Below are positions 25,129 through 33,235 of a stretch of 64,000 bases of DNA, in pieces. Numbering within the stretch: position 1 is the stretch's first letter; every line of letters starts with the position of its first letter. The notes below the pieces were generated by a model. It was not told the origin of the DNA. It saw only the letters and a program-made list of their open reading frames with translations, and searched no databases. Origin of the DNA: Gammaproteobacteria bacterium (lineage in GTDB: Bacteria > Pseudomonadota > Gammaproteobacteria > Ga0077536); NCBI GenBank assembly GCA_020849475.1, contig JADLGE010000009.1, positions 62,001-126,000 of the forward strand, written 5' to 3'. The position numbers and the translations under genes were made by a program.

Positions 25129-27933
25129 TCACAGCAACTTGATATCGAAGCCCGCGTACAGCAGGCGCCCGGCCTGGGGCAGACCATAGGCCTCCTGGTA
25201 GTCGGCATCGAAAAGGTTGTCGGCGCCGACGAATACCTTGATGCGCGGCCCGAGCAACGGCCGTGATACACGCAGGTTGAACAAGGCGTAGGGATCGAGC
25301 ATGCGCGTCCGCGGCGCCCCCTGGCGCGAGAAATAGAATTCGCCGCCGACGAACTGCATGGTCGCACTGACTTCCGTCTGGTCGGCAAAACGCTCGCTCG
25401 CCATCACCGCCACCTTGTGCCGCGGGCGGTACTGCATTTCATCGCGGATGCTGCTGGCGGAAAGATCGCTCGCATCGAGGTAGGAGTAGGACGCTTCAAG
25501 GTGACTGCGCTCACCGAGCCGCGCGTTCGCGGTCAGCTCGGCGCCGTCGAAACGGATGCGCTGATTGTTGGCGAATTCCTCAGTGAGCGGGTCGCGATCG
25601 ATGAAATTCCTGACGTTGCTGCGGAACACCGTGAGACCGAGAGCGGCCCAGCGCCAGCCGTTGTAGTCGGCGCCTACTTCGTAGGTCATGGCGCGCTCCG
25701 GCGCCAGCGACGGGTCGCCCGAGATGCTGTCGTAGAGTTGCTGCACCGAAGGCATGCGAATCTTGCGCGCGGCGCCGGCGCGCAGCCGCCAGTCAGGCCC
25801 CAGCGCACGACTTAACCCGGCAGAGAAGCTGCCGTTGAAGCCGCTGCTGCCATCGTCGCGCTGCAACCAGTGCTCGGCGTAACCGAACACCACGTCAAAC
25901 GCTCCCCAGGTCTTGAAGCTGAGTTCGACCGCGCCGCTGGCAATGGTGAGGTCGCGTGATTGTTCGAACGGGCGCAAGCCGAAGGTCACGTTGTCGAAGC
26001 GTGTCGGCTGGCCGCCACCTGAGCCGTCACCGCCGCTGCCACAGGCGCTGCCGGCCTTGGGCGCGGTGATGGGCTTCACCGGATCGGGCGGCTTGGGACC
26101 GGTCAGGGCCGTGGCGCTGGTCGGTGCGACGAGGTACACCGCGAGTCCGCCCGGGCCGCCGGTGGGCGGTTCCGACGGGCCCCAGAAGCCGTTCGCATCC
26201 ACCTGCCGCAGTTCGAGCGCCGCATAGGCCGGCGGCCGTCCGCCGCTGCTGGTGGCGGAGAATTTCAAGAGTTCGGCCAGTCGTGCGTGGGAGTAGCTCC
26301 ACAGCGCGGTTTCACCGTCGAACAAGGGATCGGCCGCACCACCGGCGCCGCCCGGGCGCTGCCAACCCACCTGCGTGCGGAAGTGGTAATTGTTGATGAC
26401 GTCGCCGCCACCGGGCGGCGAAAAGCCGTTGGCGTTGGCGCCGTTCGAGCCCTGGCTGGCGGGATTGCGGATGAAACCCCAGTCGTGGATATCCAGATCC
26501 TCGTCGGGCAAAAGGTACAGGCGCGACACGTACATCTGTGCAATGGGTGGCCCCGAGCCGGTGCTGAAAAAGTTGCCGGCGGCGAGACTCTTGAGACTGA
26601 AATCGACACCACCCTGCGCATTGTTGGTCATGGTCAGGCGCGCAATGGACTGATTGTCGCCGGCGTTGTTGGTGGCGCCGTAGTTGTTGGTCGCGAGATA
26701 GTTGAAATCCAGCGTCGCGCTGGTGGCGTTGGTCAAGGGATCGGGCACGGGCGCCGGCGGCGGTGGTGGTGGCAGGTGCGGAATATCGCGCGTCATGCAG
26801 TTCTGCGTGATGTGCTCCTGGCGCGCTTCGAGCATGAGCTTGATGGCGCCGCCGTAATCGTGCTCGAAGCTCAATTCGTTATGTACGCCGAGCACCCGTG
26901 AGTCGGAGTTTTCATTGAAGGTGCCGCGCACATGCACGTCGTCGAGGGTCGGCGTGAACGGGTCGCTGTAGCGATTGGTGTTTTCGTCGAGCGTATTGAT
27001 ATAGGCCCAGGCGCGATCCGACAGGCGGCCGCCGGGCGTCCAGGCGAGACTGAGCTGGGCGGATATCGTTTCCTGGTCATCGACCCGCTGCCAGCGCGGA
27101 CGATTGGCGAAGGCATCGCCGACGTCGTCGACCACCGTGCCCGGCGCGCCATAGCCACCGCGCGCAAAGGTGAAGTTGCCGCCCAGTTCGAAGGCCGGGC
27201 TCAACGCGTGGTAGAAATTGAGATAGGCGTTGTTGCGTTCGCGATCGCTGTTGGCGCGCAGGCCGCCGTGTTCGAGCGAGGTCTTGTCGAAACCACCGGC
27301 CAGCGGAAAGCCGTCGCGCGCGCTGCGTCCGCCGGCGACGAACACGCCGCTGTCGCCATCGCCCCAGGCGTAGCTGCCGTGCACGCGATGAAAATCACCG
27401 CTGCCGTATTCGGCGTGCGTGGTCGCTGCCTGACCAAGCTCGGCCTGACGCGTGATGACGTTGATGACCGCCGCCACCGCGCCGTCGCCATACATGGTTG
27501 AACTTGCGCCGGTGGTGAGCTTGATGCGCGCGATGTTTTCGCTGGGGATGAGGGTCGGGTCGAATTGCCCGTCGAAGGTGTTGCCGAAAGGCACGCCGTT
27601 CAACAGCAGTTTGACGTGGCGGGTGCGAAAGCCGCGCACGTCGATGCGCGGACTGCCGTTGCCGCCGGTGCGCACATTGACACCGGGCAGCAACTCGAGG
27701 GCGTCGTCGAGCGCGCGCGCGCCACGTATCTCGATGTCCTCGGCATCGAGCTGATAGACCGTGCCGATCTGCTCGACGGCGGGCTTGCGCGCGCTCACCA
27801 CCACCTCGTTCAAGGCCCCACTGTCGGCGGCCATGACGCGGCTCATGACCGTCGCCAGCGCCACCCACAGCAGCAGCCACGGCGCGGCGCCGTAGGGGCC
27901 ATTACCAACGAATAGTGGTCGATGCCTGCACAT
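25129..27933 (-). CDS. TonB-dependent outer-membrane receptor with a large extracellular insertion
   Basis: The product is 934 aa with a signal peptide (LLLWVALATVMSRVMAA). The plug domain starts with a TonB-box-like NEVVVSARKP, followed by LELLPGVNVRTGGNGSPRIDVRGF and TTGASSTMYGDGAVAAVINVITR. The barrel ends in FDIKLL. A stretch of about 250 residues (roughly 390-640) interrupts the barrel. It opens with a proline run, contains Gly/Asn/Pro-rich segments and ends with a GSGGDGSGGG linker. Without it the protein would be about 690 aa, typical of BtuB/Cir-type receptors. It heads the operon that ends with tupA, suggesting tungstate (or a chelate) as cargo. A Fur-like palindrome upstream raises iron as an alternative. 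Confidence 0.85.
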   Translation of the reverse strand: MCRHRPLFVGNGPYGAAPWLLLWVALATVMSRVMAADSGALNEVVVSARKPAVEQIGTVYQLDAEDIEIRGARALDDALELLPGVNVRTGGNGSPRIDVRGFRTRHVKLLLNGVPFGNTFDGQFDPTLIPSENIARIKLTTGASSTMYGDGAVAAVINVITRQAELGQAATTHAEYGSGDFHRVHGSYAWGDGDSGVFVAGGRSARDGFPLAGGFDKTSLEHGGLRANSDRERNNAYLNFYHALSPAFELGGNFTFARGGYGAPGTVVDDVGDAFANRPRWQRVDDQETISAQLSLAWTPGGRLSDRAWAYINTLDENTNRYSDPFTPTLDDVHVRGTFNENSDSRVLGVHNELSFEHDYGGAIKLMLEARQEHITQNCMTRDIPHLPPPPPPAPVPDPLTNATSATLDFNYLATNNYGATNNAGDNQSIARLTMTNNAQGGVDFSLKSLAAGNFFSTGSGPPIAQMYVSRLYLLPDEDLDIHDWGFIRNPASQGSNGANANGFSPPGGGDVINNYHFRTQVGWQRPGGAGGAADPLFDGETALWSYSHARLAELLKFSATSSGGRPPAYAALELRQVDANGFWGPSEPPTGGPGGLAVYLVAPTSATALTGPKPPDPVKPITAPKAGSACGSGGDGSGGGQPTRFDNVTFGLRPFEQSRDLTIASGAVELSFKTWGAFDVVFGYAEHWLQRDDGSSGFNGSFSAGLSRALGPDWRLRAGAARKIRMPSVQQLYDSISGDPSLAPERAMTYEVGADYNGWRWAALGLTVFRSNVRNFIDRDPLTEEFANNQRIRFDGAELTANARLGERSHLEASYSYLDASDLSASSIRDEMQYRPRHKVAVMASERFADQTEVSATMQFVGGEFYFSRQGAPRTRMLDPYALFNLRVSRPLLGPRIKVFVGADNLFDADYQEAYGLPQAGRLLYAGFDIKLL

Positions 27934-27968
27934 GGAAGCTTCAGCGGGAGAGCGCTCGTTACCAGATT

Positions 27969-27990
27969 AAGCGTTTATTTGAACACGCTT
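27969..27990. promoter_or_regulatory. Inverted repeat in the divergent promoter region, candidate operator
   Basis: AAGCGT (27969-27974) and ACGCTT (27985-27990) are perfect inverted arms 10 bases apart. The site lies 36 bases before the TonB receptor start and opposite the regulator gene at 28175. It may be that regulator's site; assignment is by position only. Confidence 0.4.
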
Positions 27991-28021
27991 TTCTTGGCAG
28001 GCGTATTCGCTAGAATAAGCA

Positions 28022-28032
28022 ATGATAATCAT
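28022..28032. promoter_or_regulatory. Fur-box-like palindrome
   Basis: ATGATAATCAT is the perfect 11-base centre of the classical Fur consensus; the outer four bases on each side match poorly. It lies about 90 bases upstream of the TonB receptor and 142 bases upstream of the divergent regulator. It suggests, but does not prove, iron regulation. Confidence 0.45.
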
Positions 28033-28174
28033 ATTAGGCGACGCTGGCAGCGGCGATCGAAAACGCACGGCATGGCGGCCATGAGCGCGCGTTTCGAGCG
28101 CGCGGTGCTGGCCAACATGCTGGCGTCGCGGTTGGCGGGCGTCATCACGCACAGCGCGCACGGGATGGCGTGAC

Positions 28175-29233
28175 ATGAACATGAAAATTGGCCTCGGCCT
28201 GACCTGGCATATTGAACTCCACGGCCAGCGCTATGCCATCGAAGCTTTGCTGTTCGATTTGCTCGAGGCGGTGGAGCGGGGTGGCCATCTCAACTTTGCG
28301 GCCAGCGCCACCGGCGTGTCCTATCGTCACGCCTGGGGCCTCATGCGCACCTGGGAAGAGCGCCTCAAACTGCCCTTGCTCGACCTGCAACGCGGCCGCG
28401 GCGCGACCTTGACCGCCAGCGGTCGGGCCCTGTTGCTGGCCCTTTCGCAGGCCGCCGCCCAGACCCAGGGCGCCTTGAGCCAGGCCGCGGCGCAGGCCAC
28501 CGCCCTGTTGGCCCCGACCCTCGAGAGCAATCGCGCGCTGGTGCGCATCGCGTCCAGCAACAGCGAGTTGATCAACGGCCTGGTCGATGCCCTGTACGGC
28601 GCGCAATGGCAGGTGGTGCTGGACGTGCTGGGCAGCGAGGCGGCTCTGCATCGTTACCAGCGGGGTGACGTCGACGTGGTGGGCTTTCATCTGCCGCTGG
28701 GGGAACTCGGCCGCACCGTTGGCATGGCCTTGACCGCGCTGCTCGACGACGCGCGTGATCAAGTCTTTCTGCTTGAACTGCGCGCGCTCGGCTTGATGTC
28801 ACGACCTGAACGACCACTCAGCGAACTGGACGAACTCATCGGCGACGATGTGCGCTTCATCAACCGTCAGCCCGGTTCGGGCACGCGCCTGGTGTTCGAT
28901 GGCCTGCTCGGCACGCGCGGCATTGCGCCGGGCACGATTGCCGGTTATCGCAACGAGGAATACACCCACTCGGCGGTGGCGGCGATGGTCGCCAGTGGCA
29001 GCGCCGATGCTGGCTTTGGCACGGCCACCGCCGCGGCGCGCTTCAGGCTCGCGTTCAAGCCCTTCGTGCAGGAGCGGTTCTATCTATGCGTGCGGCGCAG
29101 CGCCGCGCGTGAACTGAGTGAGGCGGTCGCAGCCTATGTGCAGGCGACCCTGGCGAGCGGTGAACGCGCGCCAGCGGCGAGTGAGATTCAACCGAGCGTC
29201 GGTTTGTTGAGGCGCCTGCACAATCCCATGTAG
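28175..29233 (+). CDS. ModE-like HTH regulator fused to a periplasmic-binding-protein-like domain
   Basis: The product is 352 aa. Residues ~1-100 form a LysR/ModE-type winged helix (EALLFDLLEAVERGGHLNFAASATGVSYRHAWGLMRTWEE, then GRGATLTASGRALL). Residues ~120-320 are a PBP-like ligand domain with RYQRGDVDVVGFHLP, RFINRQPGSGTRLVFD and YTHSAVAAMVASGSADAGFG. This architecture occurs in proteobacterial molybdate/tungstate-responsive regulators, where the PBP part senses the anion directly. It is transcribed away from the TonB/TupA operon across a 241-bp region holding two candidate operators. I infer that it controls this operon. Confidence 0.85.
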   Translation: MNMKIGLGLTWHIELHGQRYAIEALLFDLLEAVERGGHLNFAASATGVSYRHAWGLMRTWEERLKLPLLDLQRGRGATLTASGRALLLALSQAAAQTQGALSQAAAQATALLAPTLESNRALVRIASSNSELINGLVDALYGAQWQVVLDVLGSEAALHRYQRGDVDVVGFHLPLGELGRTVGMALTALLDDARDQVFLLELRALGLMSRPERPLSELDELIGDDVRFINRQPGSGTRLVFDGLLGTRGIAPGTIAGYRNEEYTHSAVAAMVASGSADAGFGTATAAARFRLAFKPFVQERFYLCVRRSAARELSEAVAAYVQATLASGERAPAASEIQPSVGLLRRLHNPM

Positions 29234-29252
29234 GCGCCGCAACTTGCGCGGA

Positions 29253-30443
29253 TTACTTCAAGACTCTGGCGCAGGACTCGAGGAAGTATTCGAGGTTGGC
29301 ATTGTTGATGCCGGCCACATTGATGCGGCTCGAACCCACCATGTAGATGCCGCATTCCTTCTGCAGGCGCGTGACCTGCTCGGGCGAGATGCCCAAGAAC
29401 GAGAACATGCCACGCTGCTTCTGGATGAAGCTGAAGTCCTGACCAGTGGCGGCGGCGAGGCGCTCGGCCAGCACATCGCGCAGACCGTTGATGCGCTCGC
29501 GCATCTCGTCCAGCTCCTTGACCCACGCCACGTTCAAGGCTTCGTCGCCGAGAATAATCTCGACCAGCGCCGCGCCGTGCGCCGGCGGCATCGAGTAGCT
29601 GGTGCGCACCACCGAGTCTATCTGGCTCTGCACCTTGCTGACTTCAGCGCTAGTCTTGGTGACTATCTGCAGCGCGCCGACGCGTTCGCGATAGAGGCCG
29701 AAATTCTTCGAATAGGAACTCGCGACCAGCAGTTCCGGGCAGGCATCGGCCATGATGCGCAGGCCCATGGCGTCGTCGTCGAGACTGTCACCCAGGCCCT
29801 GGTAGGCAAGATCGATGTAGGGCGTCAAGCCACGCTCGCTGCAGATCTTCGCAATCTCCTGCCAGTCGGCCCGTTGCGGATCGACGCCCGACGGGTTGTG
29901 GCAGCAGCCGTGGAACAGCACCAGGTCGCCCGACGGCACCTTGGCCAGCGCCGCCAGCATGGCCTCGGTGTTGAGACCGCGGGTCTGCTTGTCGTAGTAG
30001 GGATAGGTTTCAATCTTGATGCCGGCGCTGCCGAGCAGCGGCACATGGTTGGCCCAGGTCGGGTCGCTGACCCAGATGGTGGCATCGGGGCGCGCGCGCT
30101 TGATGAGTTCGGCGCCCATGCGCAGCGCGCCGCAACCGCCGGGCGTCTGCACGCCGGCCACGCGCTTGTCTTTCAGCACCGCATGATTGCCGCCGAACAT
30201 GAGCTTGCGCACCAGCGCGTTGAAGCCGGGGGTGCCGGGCGGGCCGATGTAGGTCTTGGTGGTCTCCGTGGCGAAGCGGCGTTTCTCGGCCTCGGTCACG
30301 GTTTTCAGAATCGGGGTGTTGCCTTGCTCGTCGCGGTACACACCGACGCCCAGGTCGATCTTCTGCGCGCGCGGATCGTCGCGGAATGCGGCCGTCAGGC
30401 CGAGGATGGCGTCGGGGCTCAAGGCTTCCAGGGTTTCGAACAT
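29253..30443 (-). CDS. Class I aminotransferase (aspartate/aromatic amino-acid type)
   Basis: The product is 396 aa and a full fold-type I aminotransferase of the AspC/TyrB subgroup. It opens LEALSPDAILGLTAAFRDDPR, with KIDLGVGVYRDEQGNTPIL next. The PLP lysine is in VASSYSKNFGLYRERVGAL, the pyridine-nitrogen aspartate in YIDLAYQGLGD, the substrate-binding HNPSG in GCCHNPSGVDP, and the carboxylate-binding arginine in SSRINVAGIN. The enzyme exchanges amino groups between aspartate or aromatic amino acids and 2-oxoglutarate. Its start is 98 bp from the next gene end upstream and it appears monocistronic. Confidence 0.92.
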   Translation of the reverse strand: MFETLEALSPDAILGLTAAFRDDPRAQKIDLGVGVYRDEQGNTPILKTVTEAEKRRFATETTKTYIGPPGTPGFNALVRKLMFGGNHAVLKDKRVAGVQTPGGCGALRMGAELIKRARPDATIWVSDPTWANHVPLLGSAGIKIETYPYYDKQTRGLNTEAMLAALAKVPSGDLVLFHGCCHNPSGVDPQRADWQEIAKICSERGLTPYIDLAYQGLGDSLDDDAMGLRIMADACPELLVASSYSKNFGLYRERVGALQIVTKTSAEVSKVQSQIDSVVRTSYSMPPAHGAALVEIILGDEALNVAWVKELDEMRERINGLRDVLAERLAAATGQDFSFIQKQRGMFSFLGISPEQVTRLQKECGIYMVGSSRINVAGINNANLEYFLESCARVLK

Positions 30444-30541
30444 GGCTTTACTGAGACTCCAGGGTCATGGCTCAAGGGGGGATGAGGCGCGCGAATATAC
30501 CACGGCGTATTGCAGCCGGCGCAGGGCGGGAAGCGGGTGGA

Positions 30542-30997
30542 TCAGTGTTCGAAGCAGCGCAGCGCGGCCGACGCGGCGCGCAACGCGTCGATGTCGGCCT
30601 GCACTTGCGGACGCTTCTGCTGAGCGCGGAATTGCTGCACGGTGCGGAACGGCAGATAGGCGAACGCCGGCATCCATACCGTGCCCAACAGGGCGCTGGT
30701 ACGCACGCGCGGATCGCCCATGAAGTCGGTTGGATTCTGATCGACCTGGCCGCGCATCAAGGCCACGCGGCGGTTGTAGAGCGTGGCGCAATCGAGATTG
30801 GTCGGCATCACCACCTGCGGCGCGGGGTTGCCGAGGGCGAGATCGTGGGCGTCTTGCGCGCGTTCCTTGACGAACTGTTTGACCTGCACCGGCTCGATGG
30901 CGTCGAGCGTCGATACCGGCGGCTCAGCGTCGAGCGCATGGGCGACGGGCATGATGAGACTCATGCCGATGATGATGGACAACACGCGTAAGCACAT
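30542..30997 (-). CDS. Exported protein of unknown function (151 aa)
   Basis: A signal peptide (LSIIIGMSLIMPVAHALDA) ends near residue 22. The mature part is mostly helical, with two cysteines: NLDCATLYNRRVALMRGQVD and ALRCFEH at the very C-terminus, which could form a disulfide. The segment GDPRVRTSALLGTVWMPAFAYLPFRTV may be a membrane-associated hairpin. I do not recognise a family. It ends within 100 bp of the aminotransferase and lies in the same direction as the DUF992 gene. Confidence 0.65.
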   Translation of the reverse strand: MCLRVLSIIIGMSLIMPVAHALDAEPPVSTLDAIEPVQVKQFVKERAQDAHDLALGNPAPQVVMPTNLDCATLYNRRVALMRGQVDQNPTDFMGDPRVRTSALLGTVWMPAFAYLPFRTVQQFRAQQKRPQVQADIDALRAASAALRCFEH

Positions 30998-31057
30998 GGC
31001 TGGACCCCTCCACTGATCAGGAGGTGGCGGCCGCCAGCCGCGAATCTTGAGGGTGCG

Positions 31058-31561
31058 TTACGGGCGCGGGGCGGGTGCGGGTTCGATGTAGAGAAATGAC
31101 AGGCCGCCCGAGGCGCCGAGGCCGCGGCTCGACTCGAGCGCCACCGGCTGCAGGCCGACATTCTTCGCGCCACCGCCGAACAGCGCCTTGGCGCCGAGGC
31201 CGAGACCGGCGACCGCCGATACTTCGCCGCCCACATACTTGCCGGCCAGTGCGTTGGAACCGGGCGCGATGTCCTGCGAAGCCGACAGCACCGTGAAGGC
31301 CATGCGCTCGTTGCGGCGAAAACTCAAATCGACACCGAGAGCGATGCCGGTCTCGCCGACATAGTGCTCGGCCGCGCCGCCCTTGGTGTAGTCGCAGGTG
31401 ACATCGGCGGTTGAACGCACCACCAGGTTGACGCGGCTGCCGGGCACCACGGTGCAGGTCAAAAGGCCCACCTCGAGGCCGGGCGCCTGGGCCCGCGAGG
31501 TCGGACACATCAACAGGCCGCCGAGCAGCACGGGCAGGGCGAGGAACGGCGCTCGATTCAT
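31058..31561 (-). CDS. DUF992 family exported protein
   Basis: The product is 167 aa from the ATG at 31561, which gives a clean signal peptide (FLALPVLLGGLLMCPTSRAQA). The family pattern is clear: GLLTCTVVPGSRVNLVVRS, VTCDYTKGGAAEHYVGETG and IALGVDLSF. The rest is glycine-rich beta sequence (GEVSAVAGLGLGAKALFGGG). DUF992 proteins are exported and of unknown role. Its upstream region is where the transposable element begins; the LexA half-site lies 106 bp before its start codon. Confidence 0.8.
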   Translation of the reverse strand: MNRAPFLALPVLLGGLLMCPTSRAQAPGLEVGLLTCTVVPGSRVNLVVRSTADVTCDYTKGGAAEHYVGETGIALGVDLSFRRNERMAFTVLSASQDIAPGSNALAGKYVGGEVSAVAGLGLGAKALFGGGAKNVGLQPVALESSRGLGASGGLSFLYIEPAPAPRP

Positions 31562-31666
31562 GATTGGCTCCGGGGTTGCGCGGTCTCGATTCTCGCAACC
31601 GTGCTTCACGCTTGTCCATCGCCAATGGCCGCCATCAACGGCCGTGACACGGCTGGTTTTTCGTAA

Positions 31667-31678
31667 CTGTTTTTATAT
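31667..31678. promoter_or_regulatory. Left half of a LexA (SOS) box split by the transposon, including the left target duplication
   Basis: CTGT (31667-31670) is followed by the target duplication TTTTATAT (31671-31678), after which the transposon begins. The matching right half is at 35003-35014. Joined across one duplication copy they read CTGTTTTTATATACAG, which fits the CTGT-N8-ACAG LexA box of gammaproteobacteria. Confidence 0.8.
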
Positions 31679-31701
31679 GGTGCTGTCTCAGTTTGAAATC
31701 C
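31679..31701 (+). repeat. Left terminal inverted repeat of the element
   Basis: This 23-bp end is identical, in inverted orientation, to 34980-35002. It starts GGTGCTGTCTCAG and ends GAAATCC. Confidence 0.95.
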
Positions 31702-31793
31702 CGATCGCCACAGCCCTTTTCGCAAATACTACTGTATGAACGTCCAGTAGTAAAATGCTTGACCGGATAAGAATCCCTGCCCATCCTTAGGGG

Positions 31794-32060
31794 ATGAAAA
31801 AAGCCAAACCGAAACGAGACCTAAACCAGCTCGCCAAGCTCATCGTTGATATAGCTACGGGCGAAGAAGACGCCGAAAAAGAGAAAGCCGAGAAAAAGAA
31901 AGGGGCGGAGGAAGAGGATGGCAAGAACCCTGCCGCCGTCGCCCTGGGCCGCTTGGGCGGCCTGAAGGGCGGGAAGGCTAGAGCCGCAGCCTTATCGCCG
32001 AAGAAAAGATCGGCGATAGCGAAGAAAGCGGCTGCGGCTAGGTGGAAGAAGGATCATTAA
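31794..32060 (+). CDS. Small basic KGG-motif protein (passenger gene)
   Basis: The product is 88 aa. The N-terminal half is a highly charged Lys/Glu helix (EEDAEKEKAEKKKGAEEED). The C-terminal half carries GRLGGLKGGKARAAALSP followed by KKRSAIAKKAAAARWKK. A closely matching motif is found at the N-terminus of the neighbouring P63C protein. The highly basic tail suggests nucleic-acid binding, similar to small accessory proteins of plasmids and phages; this is inference. An AGGGG run directly abuts the ATG. Its 3' end overlaps the converging P63C gene by 23 bases. Confidence 0.75.
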   Translation: MKKAKPKRDLNQLAKLIVDIATGEEDAEKEKAEKKKGAEEEDGKNPAAVALGRLGGLKGGKARAAALSPKKRSAIAKKAAAARWKKDH

Positions 32061-33105
32061 GCGGCAATTCAAGCGTTGCGCCTTTTTTCGGCAGCACTTG
32101 ATCCACCATCTGCACAAACCGGGCCCACCCATATCCGTTCTTTATGGCTAGGCGCTGAAACATCACCAGAGTATATAAGTGCTGCGCAAGCATTGGATCG
32201 CCTATGTCCTCAGTTAGCCACTGATGCAGTTTGTTTTGACGCTGGCCCCGTCCATCTTTCGGGCTTTTTTTCTCCAGCTCTTCTAAAACTCCAGGGGCGA
32301 GACGCTCATAAACAAGGTCGCGGATGTATTTCCCGACAATAGAGTACCTATTGGTTTTCATCCCTGGCCACGCCCACCCACGCAGCTTGTAGATGTTCTC
32401 AAAAAATTCGTCAGGGAATTTTTTCACCCATGCCGCCAACTGCTCACGAATAACGTGCCTTAAGTATTCCTGAAGCGCGTTTTGTGGCCGGACTTTCTCA
32501 TAGCCGGTCGTTTCATCGACCAAGGCGACGATGCCCGTCTCGGCGAGCGCCCGCGCCAACAGTTCGGCGTTTTGTGCCTTTGGCAACTGCTGGATCTGAA
32601 GCGCCCCGGCTGCTCGCGCCTCAAGCCACAGATTGCATGCAGCGGGAAGGATCGCGGCGTCATACCCGCGAATTACCTTATCCCCATCCAAGTAATCGAC
32701 TGGCTTTAAGGGCCCATCCTCTAAGTCTTTGGTTATAAAAGGGTGAAGCTGTCTAGGGGCTAGAAAAAGAGGCAAAGGGGCCCCTTGTTCTTCAAGTGAC
32801 TTTTTAAGCCTTTTGGATGCTCCACTACGAGAGCCAAGCAACGCGAGTGTTATTCCGTTTTCGGTCAAGACGCGCTGAACGCCATTGGGGCCCTCGATTA
32901 CCGCGCATGGGATCTTCGCTCCAGCCAAATCAAGAGTCCCGCTAAAACCTTCCAGAACCCTCGGCAATCCCTCAACATCGCGACCACGCTTGGCAGCCCA
33001 TCGCGCCTTCGCTGCATTCGATGCGATTTCCGATTTTTTCTCAGACGAGAGACTTTCGGCGCGCGCATGTCCGCCCTTCGCCTTGTTCGATTCGTTATCC
33101 TTCAT
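32038..33105 (-). CDS. P63C-domain protein with N-terminal KGG-type motif (passenger gene)
   Basis: The product is 355 aa from the ATG at 33105, which has ACAGGA at good spacing; an ATG nine bases earlier lacks room for a ribosome site. Residues ~9-38 (KGGHARAESLSSEKKSEIAS then NAAKARW) repeat the motif of the convergent small protein. Residues ~215-285 match the P63C domain: LAAWVKKFPDEFFENIYKLRGWAW, IVGKYIRDLVYERLAPGVLEEL. P63C domains occur in phage, plasmid and transposon proteins and have no established biochemistry. The promoter region holds a cluster of ATGCTTGC repeats, one of which covers the start. The A+T-rich codon use differs from the host genes. Confidence 0.85.
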   Translation of the reverse strand: MKDNESNKAKGGHARAESLSSEKKSEIASNAAKARWAAKRGRDVEGLPRVLEGFSGTLDLAGAKIPCAVIEGPNGVQRVLTENGITLALLGSRSGASKRLKKSLEEQGAPLPLFLAPRQLHPFITKDLEDGPLKPVDYLDGDKVIRGYDAAILPAACNLWLEARAAGALQIQQLPKAQNAELLARALAETGIVALVDETTGYEKVRPQNALQEYLRHVIREQLAAWVKKFPDEFFENIYKLRGWAWPGMKTNRYSIVGKYIRDLVYERLAPGVLEELEKKSPKDGRGQRQNKLHQWLTEDIGDPMLAQHLYTLVMFQRLAIKNGYGWARFVQMVDQVLPKKGATLELPLNDPSST

Positions 33106-33106
33106 G

Positions 33107-33205
33107 GCAAGCATCCTGTGTCTGATGCTTGCATCATCGCCCCATGACAAACAGAATGCAAGCATTAGTAAATTTATGCTTGCGATTAATTAAGCGCTCA
33201 AGCAT
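33107..33205. repeat. Iteron-like cluster of ATGCTTGC / GCAAGCAT repeats
   Basis: Core copies are at 33107-33114, 33125-33132, 33158-33165, 33176-33183 and, with one change (TCAAGCAT), 33198-33205. Several form palindromes, for example GATGCTTGCATC (33124-33135) and AATGCAAGCATT (33155-33166). Related cores occur before the KGG gene (31755-31762) and in the start of the transposase gene (33293, 33326). The cluster fills the gap between the divergent P63C and transposase genes. It looks like a binding array for a regulator or a transposition accessory protein. Confidence 0.7.
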
Positions 33206-33235
33206 AATTGATCACACTGAAATTGAGGCCGCATC

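Noticed and set aside
28072-28173. Short + strand frame (about 33 aa) just before the ModE-like regulator
   Set aside because: It has no ribosome site and no conserved pattern. The region is better explained as promoter or leader of the regulator.
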